30,448 bases of DNA from JAIMBK01 sp040755215 (GCA_040755215.1 JBFMBG010000036.1:1-30448), one strand, 5' to 3'. Shown: positions 1-7,872, numbered from the stretch's first letter. Made by a program: numbers and translations. Notes: generated from the sequence alone by a model not told the origin.

Positions 1-1
1 A

Positions 2-427
2 CCAGTGGCCGACCTGCGCATGCGCAGTTCTTCGCTCAAAGGTACGGTTATTGCCGGGGAGCTGATCCCCCGCCTGGTTGACGAAGTGCCCGCGCTGGCC
101 GTGGCGGGGGCCGTGGCCGGCGGCGAAACGGTCATCCGGGACGCGGCCGAGTTGAAAGTTAAAGAAAGTGATCGGCTGGCCGTTTTAACGAGGGAGTTGC
201 GAAAATTTAATGCAGATCTTGAAGAACTCCCGGACGGCCTGATCATCAGGGGCGGGCGCCCGCTGCAGGGGGCCGTCTGCCGCAGCCACGGGGATCACCG
301 CATCGCCATGGCCATGGCGGTAGCCGGCCTGGTGGCCCGGGGGCAAACGGTGGTGCAGGACGCCGGCTGCGTAGCGGTTTCTTTCCCCGGTTTTGCCGGC
401 GTACTGAATTCCTTACGGAAAAAATAA
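2..427 (+). CDS. aroA: 3-phosphoshikimate 1-carboxyvinyltransferase (EPSP synthase), C-terminal part
   Basis: The reading frame is open from the first bases of the window, so the start lies upstream and only about the last 141 residues are present. The enzyme joins PEP to shikimate-3-phosphate in chorismate synthesis. Visible family motifs are DEVPALAVAGA, the LKVKESDR segment, GDHRIAMAMAVAG and the closing SFPGF. Ending in SFPGF plus a short tail is normal for AroA, so the C-terminus looks complete. It is followed by cmk after 118 bp, the usual clostridial order aroA-cmk-plsC-ispH. I see no clear terminator in the 118-bp gap, so read-through into cmk is likely. Confidence 0.95.
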   Translation, partial: PVADLRMRSSSLKGTVIAGELIPRLVDEVPALAVAGAVAGGETVIRDAAELKVKESDRLAVLTRELRKFNADLEELPDGLIIRGGRPLQGAVCRSHGDHRIAMAMAVAGLVARGQTVVQDAGCVAVSFPGFAGVLNSLRKK

Positions 428-545
428 CAGGTTTCCTCCGGGTAGCGCATGGTTATTGAAAACTTTTAAAAAATAGGGAGCAAGGGATGACAGGGGCGGA
501 GATTTGCGGTAAAATAAATGCGGTTAAAGAGGAAAACGGGCAGAG

Positions 546-1223
546 ATGTCGAAAAGAATTTACATAACCATCGACGGTCCAGCCGGGGCCGGAAAAAGTA
601 CGGTGGCCAGAATGCTGGCCAGGCGTTTGGGGTTTAGCTACCTGGATACGGGCGCCATGTACCGGGCGGTTACATTAAAGGCTCTGCGCGCCGGGGTTGA
701 CCTGGCCGACGAGGCGGCTCTGACCAGGCTGGCGTCCTCGATAAGTATGCATTTGACCACCGATCCCGTTGAAACTACGCGGGTGTTTTTGGATGGGGAA
801 GACGTTACCCGCGAAATCAGGTCTGTTGCCGTTACCCAAAATGTTTCCCTGGTGGCGCGCGCTCCCGGCGTAAGGAGGGCAATGGTGCGCCGGCAAAGGG
901 AACTGGCGGGCGGCGGGGACGCGGTGATCGAAGGCCGGGACGCCGGGACGGTCATCTTCCCGGAAGCACAGTTTAAGTTTTTTCTTACGGCTTCTGAAGA
1001 AGAGCGGGCCAGGCGGCGCCAGGCGGACTTTGGCAGCGCGGGCCGGAACGTGTCTTTAGCCCGGTTGCAGGCGGAAATCCGGGCGCGCGATCAGCTGGAC
1101 AGCTCCCGGGAAGCCGCCCCTTTGCGGCCGGCCCCTGATGCCCAGGTAATCGATTGTTCCCGGCTGGGCGCCGAAGAGGTTGTGGAGTTGATTTTAAGCC
1201 GGGTCAGGGGAAAAATAAGTTAA
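546..1223 (+). CDS. cmk: (d)CMP kinase
   Basis: This 225-residue protein phosphorylates CMP and dCMP with ATP in the cytosol. The P-loop is at residues 11-19 (GPAGAGKST), followed by YLDTGAMYRA at about 33-42, which belongs to the CMP-binding region, and EGRDAGTVIFPEA near residue 128, matching the family GRDIGTVVFP motif. Length is normal for bacterial Cmk. The ATG at 546 puts the P-loop at the expected distance from the N-terminus. The upstream Shine-Dalgarno match (AGAGGA) is only moderate. The stop codon overlaps the next start as TAATG, implying translational coupling to plsC. Confidence 0.96.
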   Translation: MSKRIYITIDGPAGAGKSTVARMLARRLGFSYLDTGAMYRAVTLKALRAGVDLADEAALTRLASSISMHLTTDPVETTRVFLDGEDVTREIRSVAVTQNVSLVARAPGVRRAMVRRQRELAGGGDAVIEGRDAGTVIFPEAQFKFFLTASEEERARRRQADFGSAGRNVSLARLQAEIRARDQLDSSREAAPLRPAPDAQVIDCSRLGAEEVVELILSRVRGKIS

Positions 1224-1807
1224 TGTTTTACCGTTTCGCCAGGGCCTTTTGCCGTTTTTTGTTGTTTGCTTTGCGCCGCTGGCAGGTTTCCGGAAAGGAA
1301 AACGTGCCGCCGGACGGCGGTTTGATCGTGGCGAGCAATCACGTCAGTTACTGGGATCCCGTCGCTGTGGGTTGCGCCCTGCCGCGGAAAGTATTTTTTA
1401 TGGCCAAGGCCGAACTGTTTGCGCTTCCCGTGCTGGGGCCGGCCATTTCCAGCCTGGGCGCCTTTCCGGTATACCGGTCGGGTTCCGACGCCAGGGCCAT
1501 CAAGAAGGCGCTGGCGCTCCTCCGACGGGGACAGGTGGTCGGGATTTTTCCGGAAGGCACCAGAAGCCACACCGGTCAATTGTTGCCCCCGCACGTGGGC
1601 GCGGCCATGCTGGCGTTGCACGGCCGGGTCCCCGTGCTGCCGGTGGCGTTAATCGGCACCCGGGGAGTCTTTGGCCGGGTAAAGGTGGTTATTGGCAGGC
1701 CCTTGGAGTTTTCCGGCGCAGGAGCAGAAAAGAGCAAGGAGCAATATCAGACGGTGGCTGCGGCCATCATGCGGGAAATTGCCAGTTTAATGGATAAAGA
1801 GCGGTGA
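1223..1807 (+). CDS. plsC: 1-acyl-sn-glycerol-3-phosphate acyltransferase
   Basis: A 194-residue membrane-associated acyltransferase that makes phosphatidic acid from lysophosphatidic acid. The catalytic HX4D motif reads NHVSYWD at residues 39-45 and the glycerol-phosphate binding motif FPEGTRS is at 109-115, with PVALIGT further on. The N-terminus (FARAFCRFLLFALRRW) is a short hydrophobic and basic anchor. A longer upstream reading exists in the same frame, but the ATG at 1223 overlapping the cmk stop gives the normal family N-terminus. The next gene begins within a few bases, so the two are probably co-transcribed. PlsC acts downstream of PlsY (10.8 kb) in phospholipid synthesis. Confidence 0.94.
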   Translation: MFYRFARAFCRFLLFALRRWQVSGKENVPPDGGLIVASNHVSYWDPVAVGCALPRKVFFMAKAELFALPVLGPAISSLGAFPVYRSGSDARAIKKALALLRRGQVVGIFPEGTRSHTGQLLPPHVGAAMLALHGRVPVLPVALIGTRGVFGRVKVVIGRPLEFSGAGAEKSKEQYQTVAAAIMREIASLMDKER

Positions 1808-1810
1808 TTG

Positions 1811-4066
1811 GTGTTGAAAGTTATTCCGGCCAGGGGCGCAGGTTTTTGTTTCGGCGTTACCCGCGCCGTCGCTCTGGCCAAGGAAAGCGCTCAGGGGAAG
1901 GACAGAAAAGTTTACACGTTAGGGCCCCTCATTCACAACCCGCAAGTAGTTGCAGAGCTGGAAAAAGAAGGAGTTGAAAAAATAGAACAGCTCGCGCAAG
2001 CTCCCCCGGGGGCAACCATAATTATCCCTGCCCACGGGGTCGGGCCGGACGTTTTGGCCCTGATCAAAGAAAGAGGTTATTCCTTTGTGGATGCTACCTG
2101 TCCTTTCGTGCGCAAAGCGCAGGAGCTGGCCGGCGATTTGAGCGCCCGGGGGTACCAGGTGGTAATTGTTGGTGATCGCGAGCATCCGGAAGTAAAGGGT
2201 TTAATGGGCTGTACGAAAGGGCGGGCCGTGGTAGTGGAAGGACCGGGCGAGGCCGAATCTCTTTCCTGCATGCCGAAAGTGGCCGTTTTAGCTCAGACAA
2301 CGCAGCCCTTGGCCAACTTCCAGGCGGTTGTGGATGTTCTTCAGAAAAAGGCAGGCAACCTGGAAGTATACAATACCATCTGCCATGCCACCAGCTTGCG
2401 GCAGGAGGCTGTTTTAAAACTGGCCCGGGAAGTGGAGGCCATGGTGGTGGTAGGGGGCGCGAACAGCGCCAACACCCGGCGGCTGGCCGAATTGAGCCGG
2501 GAGACGGGTATCCCTACCTACCAGGTGGAAACTGCCGGAGAACTGAACCCGGCCTGGTTTGCCGGGGTCAAAGTAGCCGGCCTGACCGCGGGAGCATCGA
2601 CGCCGCACTGGATTGTAGAGGAGGTTCAAAGACAGATGAAGGAGTTGGGTGAAGTGACCGAAGCACAAGGAACTATGGTGGAAGAAAAAGAAACGGCAAC
2701 TACCGGCATTACGGAAGGAGCAAGGGAGAGCCTGGCCAGCGTGCCCGAAGGGGCGGGCGCGCCACAGGAGGCAGGAGCGCCGGAAGAGGCCGGCGCAGCC
2801 CCGGAAGAAGCTGGTGCGCGGGAAGAAGTAGACGCTCCTAAAAATTTGGAAACCGGTGCGGAGCCGGAAAAAACCCCCGAGCCCGGGCAAACTTCGGCAC
2901 CCGAAAAATCTTCCGAAGAACAGATGAAAGAAGCCGTCGAGGTCCGCGCCTTACGCCCCGGACAGGCGGTTAAGGGGGTAGTGGTGCAGGTAAACGACGA
3001 CGAGGTGCTGGTCGATGTGGGGGCAAAATCAGAAGGGGTTGTTCCTTTACGCGAGCTTTCTGCTTTTGAAATTACTTCTCCCCAGGAGATTGTTCAGGTG
3101 GGAGATGAAATAGAAGTCGTCGTCGTGAAAGTGGAGGACAACGAAGGCCGGTTACTTCTTTCGAAAGCACGGGCGGACATCCGCAAGGCCTGGGTTGAAT
3201 TACAGGAGCACATGGAAAACGGCGAGCCCGTGGAGGGTATTGTGCGGGAAGTGGTGAAAGGCGGCCTGCTGGTGGATGTGGGTCTGCGGGCTTTTCTGCC
3301 GGCTTCGCTGGTGGAAAAGAGCTACGTGGAGGACTTAAACGCCTACCTGGGAAGACCGGTAAAAGCCAAGGTTATTGAGCTGAACAGGAGCAAGAGAAAA
3401 GCCATTCTTTCCCGCAAAGCTGTGTTGGAGGAGGAACTGGTCAGGCAGCGCAAGGAAGTTTTCGCCGGTCTTCAGGAAGGGCAGGTAGTCAAGGGGGTTG
3501 TCCGGAGGCTGACCAGCTTCGGCGCTTTTGTGGATATCGGCGGGGTGGACGGCCTGTTGCATATTTCCGAGATGGCCTGGTACCGGATTAATCATCCCTC
3601 CGATGTACTGAAAGTAGGGGATGAAATAGAAGTGATGGTTCTGCGGGTGGACCCGGAAAATGAGAAAATTTCCCTGGGTTTGAAGCAGGTTCTGCCCAAC
3701 CCGTGGGATCAGGTGGAGGAAAAATACCCCGTCGGAAGCATCGTGAAAGCCAGGGTCGTCCGGCTGGCTTCGTTCGGCGCTTTCGTCCAGCTGGAGCCCG
3801 GCGTGGAGGGACTCGTCCACATTTCTCACCTGGCCGACTACCACGTGGGTACCCCCGATGAAGTGGTCCAGGAAGGAGAAGAGATCGCGGTCAAAGTTTT
3901 GCACGTCGATCCCGCGGAAAAACGCATTCGCCTCTCCATGCGGGAAGCCAACTACGAAGCGCGCAAGCAAAGAAACCAGAAACCCCGGTCCAAGGAGAAT
4001 AACGGCAACGTAACCATTGGGGAGGTAGTGGGGGATATTTTAGAAGAAACAAAGAGTAATCTGTAG
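1811..4066 (+). CDS. ispH: IspH (HMBPP reductase) fused to ribosomal protein S1-type domains
   Basis: A bifunctional protein of about 751 residues. Residues 1-275 are 4-hydroxy-3-methylbut-2-enyl diphosphate reductase, the last step of the MEP isoprenoid pathway. Its iron-sulfur ligands are visible as C13 (GFCFGV), C97 (DATCPFV) and C191 (NTICHAT), with the TTQ, NSANT and GASTP motifs in place. A Glu/Pro/Ala-rich linker spans about 280-375. Four S1 RNA-binding domains follow (about 380-450, 468-538, 554-624, 640-710); the last two carry the classic SFGAFV and GLLHIS or GLVHIS signatures. This fusion is known in Clostridia. The start is uncertain: TTG 1808, GTG 1811 and TTG 1814 are all in frame, and GTG best fits the spacing from AAAGAGCGG. 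Confidence 0.95.
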   Translation: MLKVIPARGAGFCFGVTRAVALAKESAQGKDRKVYTLGPLIHNPQVVAELEKEGVEKIEQLAQAPPGATIIIPAHGVGPDVLALIKERGYSFVDATCPFVRKAQELAGDLSARGYQVVIVGDREHPEVKGLMGCTKGRAVVVEGPGEAESLSCMPKVAVLAQTTQPLANFQAVVDVLQKKAGNLEVYNTICHATSLRQEAVLKLAREVEAMVVVGGANSANTRRLAELSRETGIPTYQVETAGELNPAWFAGVKVAGLTAGASTPHWIVEEVQRQMKELGEVTEAQGTMVEEKETATTGITEGARESLASVPEGAGAPQEAGAPEEAGAAPEEAGAREEVDAPKNLETGAEPEKTPEPGQTSAPEKSSEEQMKEAVEVRALRPGQAVKGVVVQVNDDEVLVDVGAKSEGVVPLRELSAFEITSPQEIVQVGDEIEVVVVKVEDNEGRLLLSKARADIRKAWVELQEHMENGEPVEGIVREVVKGGLLVDVGLRAFLPASLVEKSYVEDLNAYLGRPVKAKVIELNRSKRKAILSRKAVLEEELVRQRKEVFAGLQEGQVVKGVVRRLTSFGAFVDIGGVDGLLHISEMAWYRINHPSDVLKVGDEIEVMVLRVDPENEKISLGLKQVLPNPWDQVEEKYPVGSIVKARVVRLASFGAFVQLEPGVEGLVHISHLADYHVGTPDEVVQEGEEIAVKVLHVDPAEKRIRLSMREANYEARKQRNQKPRSKENNGNVTIGEVVGDILEETKSNL

Positions 4067-4134
4067 ACCACCATGCTGTTTTTTTAGCAGTACCAACAGA
4101 TGATGAAAATTAGCGCAATGTTTTTTCAGGGCGG

Positions 4135-4215
4135 AGGTATAAAGGCACAGAGGCACAAAGAAACAGGTGTGGCCAATTTTACTTTGTGCCTTTGTGCCTG
4201 GGAAACTTTATGCCT
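4135..4215. repeat. Inverted repeat of the GGCACAAAG type
   Basis: The arms at 4143-4160 and 4182-4199 are 18 bases with one mismatch, each made of two copies of a GGCACAAAG-like unit, around a 21-base loop. A weaker outer pairing (AGGTATAAAG with CTTTATGCCT) extends it to 4135-4215. No U-run follows, so it is not a typical terminator. The same unit recurs at 17.9-18.06 kb, which marks it as a dispersed intergenic repeat. Confidence 0.75.
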
Positions 4216-4266
4216 GATATTTTCAGGGTAGTTACCCGGGCGCGATAACATTTGATTAATTTCAAT

Positions 4267-4298
4267 AAACGGCAATATTGGCCGTTTTTTTTATTTTT
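4267..4298 (+). terminator. Intrinsic terminator after the ispH-rpsA fusion
   Basis: The stem AAACGGC (4267-4273) pairs with GCCGTTT (4281-4287) around a 7-base loop and runs into a long T-tract to 4298. It lies 200 bp after the stop, beyond the inverted repeat, and would end the aroA-cmk-plsC-ispH transcript. Confidence 0.7.
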
Positions 4299-4338
4299 TA
4301 GACCCCATGCCGCTTTTTCGCGGCACCGGCAGCGGACG

Positions 4339-4446
4339 CCCGGCACTTAAGCAAAAACGAGCTTTTTGCTTTCTGTTGATTGGAGCCAAATTCAAACCAG
4401 CACAGAAAACATTAAAAGTAAACTTACGTAAAGGCTGAGTGCCGGG
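4339..4446. other. 108-bp element closed by a 9-bp stem, function unknown
   Basis: CCCGGCACT at 4339-4347 is the exact reverse complement of AGTGCCGGG at 4438-4446. Inside are a perfect 9-bp hairpin (AAGCAAAAA 4349-4357 with TTTTTGCTT 4363-4371) and a 7-bp pairing (TTTCTGT 4370-4376 with ACAGAAA 4402-4408), which compete for two bases. It sits 94 bp ahead of the DUF1614 start. The end sequence CCGGCACT/AGTGCCGG is also the core of the perfect hairpin at 18064-18095. It may be a leader RNA or a small mobile repeat. I do not recognise a known riboswitch. Confidence 0.55.
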
Positions 4447-4539
4447 TTCGATTTGCCGGGAGCGACATAGACTTAGGTGGTATATTTTTTTGCTAAAAGG
4501 GCAGTCTAAAAGCAAAGTTTTGGGGTAGGAGGGCAAGAG

Positions 4540-5301
4540 ATGACGCGCTTTCCCATCGGTTTGATTATTCTAGTGCTTATTTCCATCTTGATTTTTTTCG
4601 GTTTGGCCCACCGTGCTCTTGACCGGATGCGCTTAACCGACCGCGCCGCGCTTTTTGTGATTGCGGCGATGATTATCGGCAGCTTTATCGACATTCCGCT
4701 GCCCGGAGGGCGCTATCCGGTCAGCGTCAACGTTGGCGGAGCCATTGTTCCGGTGGGCCTGGCTGCGTACCTGTTGGTCAAGGCCGGCACCCGCCGGGAG
4801 TGGGTGCGGGCGCTGGGTGCGTCGGTGGTGACGGCCCTGGCCATTTTTGTCGCCGGCTCGCTGGTGAAAACGGGGGACCCGCGCAGCCGGTTTGAATTTC
4901 TGGACGCGCTCTGGCTTTACCCCCTGGTCGCCGGCGTCGTGGCGGCGCTGGCCGGGCGCTCCCGCCGCTCGGCTTTTATTGCCGCCACGCTGGGCGTGCT
5001 TTTCCTGGACGTCGGCTACTACTTCTGGCTGCTGTTCCGGGGCGCTCCCGCCGGCCGCGTCTTAATCGGCGGCGCAGGGGTTTTTGACGCCATCGTGGTG
5101 GCCGGGGTGCTGGCCATTTTAATTACGGAGATCATCGGCGAGGTACGCGAGCGCCTGCAGGGCGGACCGGCGCACCGGGGGAGGCCGGAAGAGCTGCTGG
5201 AAGGGCTGCGCAAACCGCTGGTTGCCGGGGAGCGGGAAGTTGGCGACCGGGGAGCGGCCGAGGGACAGGGAGGTGCTGGGGATGAAGAAGGTGAGAAATA
5301 A
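4540..5301 (+). CDS. DUF1614-family multi-pass membrane protein
   Basis: A 253-residue integral membrane protein of unknown function. Hydrophobic segments lie at about 5-25, 37-55, 67-85, 93-112, 125-142, 146-165 and 180-200, followed by a charged soluble tail from about 205 rich in Gly, Glu and Arg. The pattern, including GSFIDIPLP and FLDVGYYFW, resembles the DUF1614 family as I know it. The start ATG 4540 has a good GGAGG eight bases upstream. The last 20 bases overlap the spoIIP start, so translation is probably coupled. Neighbouring spoIIP and YIEGIA genes suggest a role in the sporulating cell, but no biochemical function can be read from the sequence. Confidence 0.75.
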   Translation: MTRFPIGLIILVLISILIFFGLAHRALDRMRLTDRAALFVIAAMIIGSFIDIPLPGGRYPVSVNVGGAIVPVGLAAYLLVKAGTRREWVRALGASVVTALAIFVAGSLVKTGDPRSRFEFLDALWLYPLVAGVVAALAGRSRRSAFIAATLGVLFLDVGYYFWLLFRGAPAGRVLIGGAGVFDAIVVAGVLAILITEIIGEVRERLQGGPAHRGRPEELLEGLRKPLVAGEREVGDRGAAEGQGGAGDEEGEK

Positions 5302-6493
5302 AGTTTTCGTCGGTTTGGGATTGTTGGCCGTCGGTGTATTTCTTTTGGTTCTCTGGGGCGCGGCGGGAACGTCGTTGCCGGCGGTGAGCCTGCCCGGCAT
5401 TTGGAAAAATCTCGAGGATGAACTGCAGGTGGGCAAAGCCTGCACGATCCGGGACGAAAAGGGCGACCTGGTGACCATGATTTCCCGCCGGGTGCGTCCG
5501 GGGGACGAGGTGATTACCGCGGAAGGAAAGCACTACCGCGTTCAGAAAGCGGCCGGTGATGAAGCGGTGGCCCGGCTGCTGGGAATGGACCGGGATCTTT
5601 TGGCTTACCAGGAACTTTTTTCGCAAATGGAAGTACCGGCCGCGAAGATGGCCTGGAGCACCCGCCCGGTGGCCATTTATCACACGCACAGCGACGAATC
5701 CTACAAGCCTTCGGACGGAAGCGACTCGATTCCTTTCCGGGGCGGCATCTTTCAGGTAGGCGATTCCTATTCCAGCCAGCTTTCCCGCAAAGGATCGCGG
5801 GTTTTGCACGACAAAACCCCGCACGATCCCCACGACGACAACGCCTATTACCGGTCACGCCGGACGGCGGCCCAACTGCTGAAAAAGAATCCCATTGCCA
5901 TTTTTGACGTCCACCGCGACGGCGTTGAAGACGCGGGGTTCTACCGGCGGATCATCTCCAACCAGGACGTTGCCCAAACGCGCCTCGTGGTGGGCAGGGA
6001 AAACCCGCGCATGTCGGCCAATCTGGACTTTGCCCGGCGGCTGATGGCCTACGCCAATAAGATGCACTGGCCGATTATCAAAGAAATCTTCATCGGCCAG
6101 GGGAACTATAACCAGGATCTCATGCCGACCGCGCTTTTAATTGAAGCGGGTACCTATACCAATAGAAAGGAAGAAGCGATGCGCGGCATCACCCAGCTGG
6201 CCGACGCGGTGCCGGCGGTGCTGGGCATTACCGGACCCTCCAGCCGGCCGGGGGCCCCGGAATTCGGCAAGCCCGTGACCGACCCTACGGCCCGGCAAAG
6301 CGGCGGCTGGACGGCGCTGGCCTGGATTATCATCATCACGATCGTCGGCGGAGGTGCATTTCTGGTGATCAGTTCAGGAGGCTGGAGCAAGGCGAAAGAC
6401 CGCCTGCGGTACTTCTTCGGGCGGGAATTTGCCAATTTCCTGGGGCCGCGGCTGAAGAAGATCACCTGGAGAAAAGATCCGGAAGAGAGATAG
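5282..6493 (+). CDS. spoIIP: Stage II sporulation protein P (SpoIIP), variant with C-terminal membrane segment
   Basis: A 403-residue homolog of SpoIIP, the amidase and endopeptidase that degrades septal peptidoglycan during engulfment with SpoIID and SpoIIM. An N-terminal membrane anchor spans about 8-26. The metal/catalytic motifs are visible as YHTHSDESY (H134, H136, E139), DVHRD (H211) and LIEAGTYTN (E288). A second hydrophobic segment at about 343-367 (WTALAWIIIITIVGGG) is followed by a basic cytoplasmic-type tail; B. subtilis SpoIIP has only the N-terminal anchor. ATG 5282 was chosen because GGGAGGTG lies just upstream; the frame is open further upstream, within DUF1614. Confidence 0.9.
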   Translation: MKKVRNKVFVGLGLLAVGVFLLVLWGAAGTSLPAVSLPGIWKNLEDELQVGKACTIRDEKGDLVTMISRRVRPGDEVITAEGKHYRVQKAAGDEAVARLLGMDRDLLAYQELFSQMEVPAAKMAWSTRPVAIYHTHSDESYKPSDGSDSIPFRGGIFQVGDSYSSQLSRKGSRVLHDKTPHDPHDDNAYYRSRRTAAQLLKKNPIAIFDVHRDGVEDAGFYRRIISNQDVAQTRLVVGRENPRMSANLDFARRLMAYANKMHWPIIKEIFIGQGNYNQDLMPTALLIEAGTYTNRKEEAMRGITQLADAVPAVLGITGPSSRPGAPEFGKPVTDPTARQSGGWTALAWIIIITIVGGGAFLVISSGGWSKAKDRLRYFFGREFANFLGPRLKKITWRKDPEER

Positions 6494-6497
6494 CGGG

Positions 6498-6575
6498 CCT
6501 TTGGACGAGCACCGAAAAAGCGTCCGGGAAGCAAAAAAGCAACAAGGAAAGCGGCGCGCCGGTGCGGTCCAAAGG
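6498..6575 (+). repeat. Inverted repeat between spoIIP and the YIEGIA gene
   Basis: CCTTTGGAC at 6498-6506 plus GCACCG at 6509-6514 pair with CGGTGC at 6560-6565 and GTCCAAAGG at 6567-6575, giving 15 pairs with one small internal loop across a 45-base centre. It begins five bases after the spoIIP stop and ends before the YIEGIA ribosome-binding site. It lacks a U-run. It may shield the mRNA 3' end or tune expression between the two genes. Confidence 0.55.
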
Positions 6576-6599
6576 GGGGAGCCGAGGTGATCATCCGGG

Positions 6600-7532
6600 A
6601 TGAACGAATATATACCCACGATTATTGCCGGGATACTGGCCGGTACTGCGGCCCGGCTGGTGATGCTGCACGTCGACTACCGCCAGTACCCCGGCTACCC
6701 GCACGGCTACGTCACGCACCTCTCCCTGGGCTTCATCGCGGCGGCGCTGGGCGCGGTGGCCGTCCCCGCCATTTTAAAGCCCGACTATACGGCCGTTACT
6801 TTTCTGGCCCTGGCCGCCACCCAGTTTCGGGAAGTCCGCAGCATCGAGCGCAAAACCTTAGAACACCTCGATGAAAAGGAACTGGTGAAGAGAGGGAGCG
6901 ATTATATCGAAGGGATTGCCAGGACCTTTGAGGCCAGAAACTACCTGGTCATGCTTACCTCCCTGCTCACCAGCATCGCCTTTCAGCTGGGCCAGGCGCC
7001 GGCCGCCCTGCTCATCGCCCTTTTAACCATCGCCTTCAGCCGCAGTTTGATGGCCGGGGAGACGATCGGCGACATCTGCTCGGTGGTGCCGGCCAGACTG
7101 TGGTTTAAAAACACCGTGCTGATGGTCGACGAGATCGGGATGATGACGGTCGGCTTGAAGGAAATGCGGGAAAAAATCTTGCGGGAAGGCCTGGCGGTGC
7201 TGATTATTCCGAAAGATCCCAACGCCCGGGCGACGATCCACGACCTGGGCCAGCGGGCCGCCATCGCCCACACCGCCGCGGTGATTATGGGCACCAAAAA
7301 GGACGTGGACATCCCCGAGTTTACCCCGGTGGCGCGCAAAAACCCGGACACCGGCGCGGTCGGGCTGTATATCGTGCCGGTGGAAAGGGATCTGGAAGCC
7401 TTGATTCTGGCCGTTAAACGCACCCCCGTTTTGGAAAGCGCCCGCTCCAAGCCTTTAAAAACCGAGGCCGGGCGCCTGGCCAGTTTTGGTCGGCGGTCGG
7501 CGGTCGGCAGACGTCAGAAAAAAATATCGTGA
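6600..7532 (+). CDS. YIEGIA-family membrane protein
   Basis: A 310-residue protein whose family is named after the motif YIEGIA, found here at residues 102-107 (DYIEGIARTFEARNYLVM). Membrane segments are likely at about 4-22, 40-58, 62-78 and 115-155; the C-terminal half (from about 170) is soluble with alternating strands and helices. Homologs occur in spore-formers next to der and gpsA, for example in the yphB region of B. subtilis, and the family is regarded as sporulation-related. As I recall, work in C. difficile links it to control of germination proteins, which I cannot verify here. The start ATG 6600 follows GAGGTGA by 9 bases. The last residues (SFGRRSAVGRRQ) are encoded by a GGTCGGC tandem repeat, so the natural C-terminus may have been altered. 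Confidence 0.85.
   Translation: MNEYIPTIIAGILAGTAARLVMLHVDYRQYPGYPHGYVTHLSLGFIAAALGAVAVPAILKPDYTAVTFLALAATQFREVRSIERKTLEHLDEKELVKRGSDYIEGIARTFEARNYLVMLTSLLTSIAFQLGQAPAALLIALLTIAFSRSLMAGETIGDICSVVPARLWFKNTVLMVDEIGMMTVGLKEMREKILREGLAVLIIPKDPNARATIHDLGQRAAIAHTAAVIMGTKKDVDIPEFTPVARKNPDTGAVGLYIVPVERDLEALILAVKRTPVLESARSKPLKTEAGRLASFGRRSAVGRRQKKIS
7488..7508 (+). repeat. Heptamer tandem repeat GGTCGGC x3
   Basis: Three exact head-to-tail copies of GGTCGGC, followed by AGACGTCAG. They lie inside the 3' end of the YIEGIA gene. The unit resembles the CGACTGA heptamers at 9417-9443 read on the other strand (TCGGTCG variant), so both may belong to one repeat class. Confidence 0.7.
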
Positions 7533-7572
7533 TTGGGTTGGGTAGATCCATTTTCTTCGGGGAAGTGGTTTT

Positions 7573-7764
7573 TTGGGTGAACGGGAAGGCAAGCGCATCC
7601 TCGCGGTAGTTACTTTGAACATGGATCAGGTGGCGGGCGGCGCCCCTATTTTTTTTGCCCGCAGCGAGGAGGAAAGGGAGCGCATCGCCATGTACATCGC
7701 CAAGACGCTGGACGCCATGGTGCACGATTTAGAAAACGGCACGTACATCATCGTCCGGCACTGA
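7573..7764 (+). CDS. Small YIEGIA-associated subunit (capping complex subunit type)
   Basis: A 63-residue soluble protein, MGEREGKRILAVVTL at the N-terminus and a C-terminal helix-strand unit ending TYIIVRH. Small proteins of this size and pattern (AVVTLN, PIFFA, ERERIA, GTYIIV) are encoded directly after YIEGIA genes in spore-formers and are named as a capping complex subunit for YIEGIA. It starts with TTG at 7573, preceded by GGGGAAGTGG, 40 bp after the YIEGIA stop, so it is probably in the same operon. Function is assigned by position and pattern only. Confidence 0.72.
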   Translation: MGEREGKRILAVVTLNMDQVAGGAPIFFARSEEERERIAMYIAKTLDAMVHDLENGTYIIVRH

Positions 7765-7789
7765 CGTTTCCCCCTTTTTATTATTGCGA

Positions 7790-7818
7790 TTGCGCTGCTT
7801 TACCTGGGATGATAAAAT
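7790..7818 (+). promoter_or_regulatory. Sigma-A type promoter for the radical SAM/DUF512 gene
   Basis: TTGCGC at 7790-7795, a 17-base spacer, and TAAAAT at 7813-7818. This would start transcription near 7825, about 100 bases before the DUF512 start codon. Confidence 0.6.
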
Positions 7819-7872
7819 AACAAAAGTAAAGCAGGAAGACTGGCAATGCCGGGTGGAAACCAACGGGTGTTC

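Noticed and set aside
4291..4536. 81-codon frame on the - strand in the 4.1-4.5 kb gap
   Set aside because: It crosses the terminator and the stem-loop element, has no family resemblance and no ribosome-binding site.
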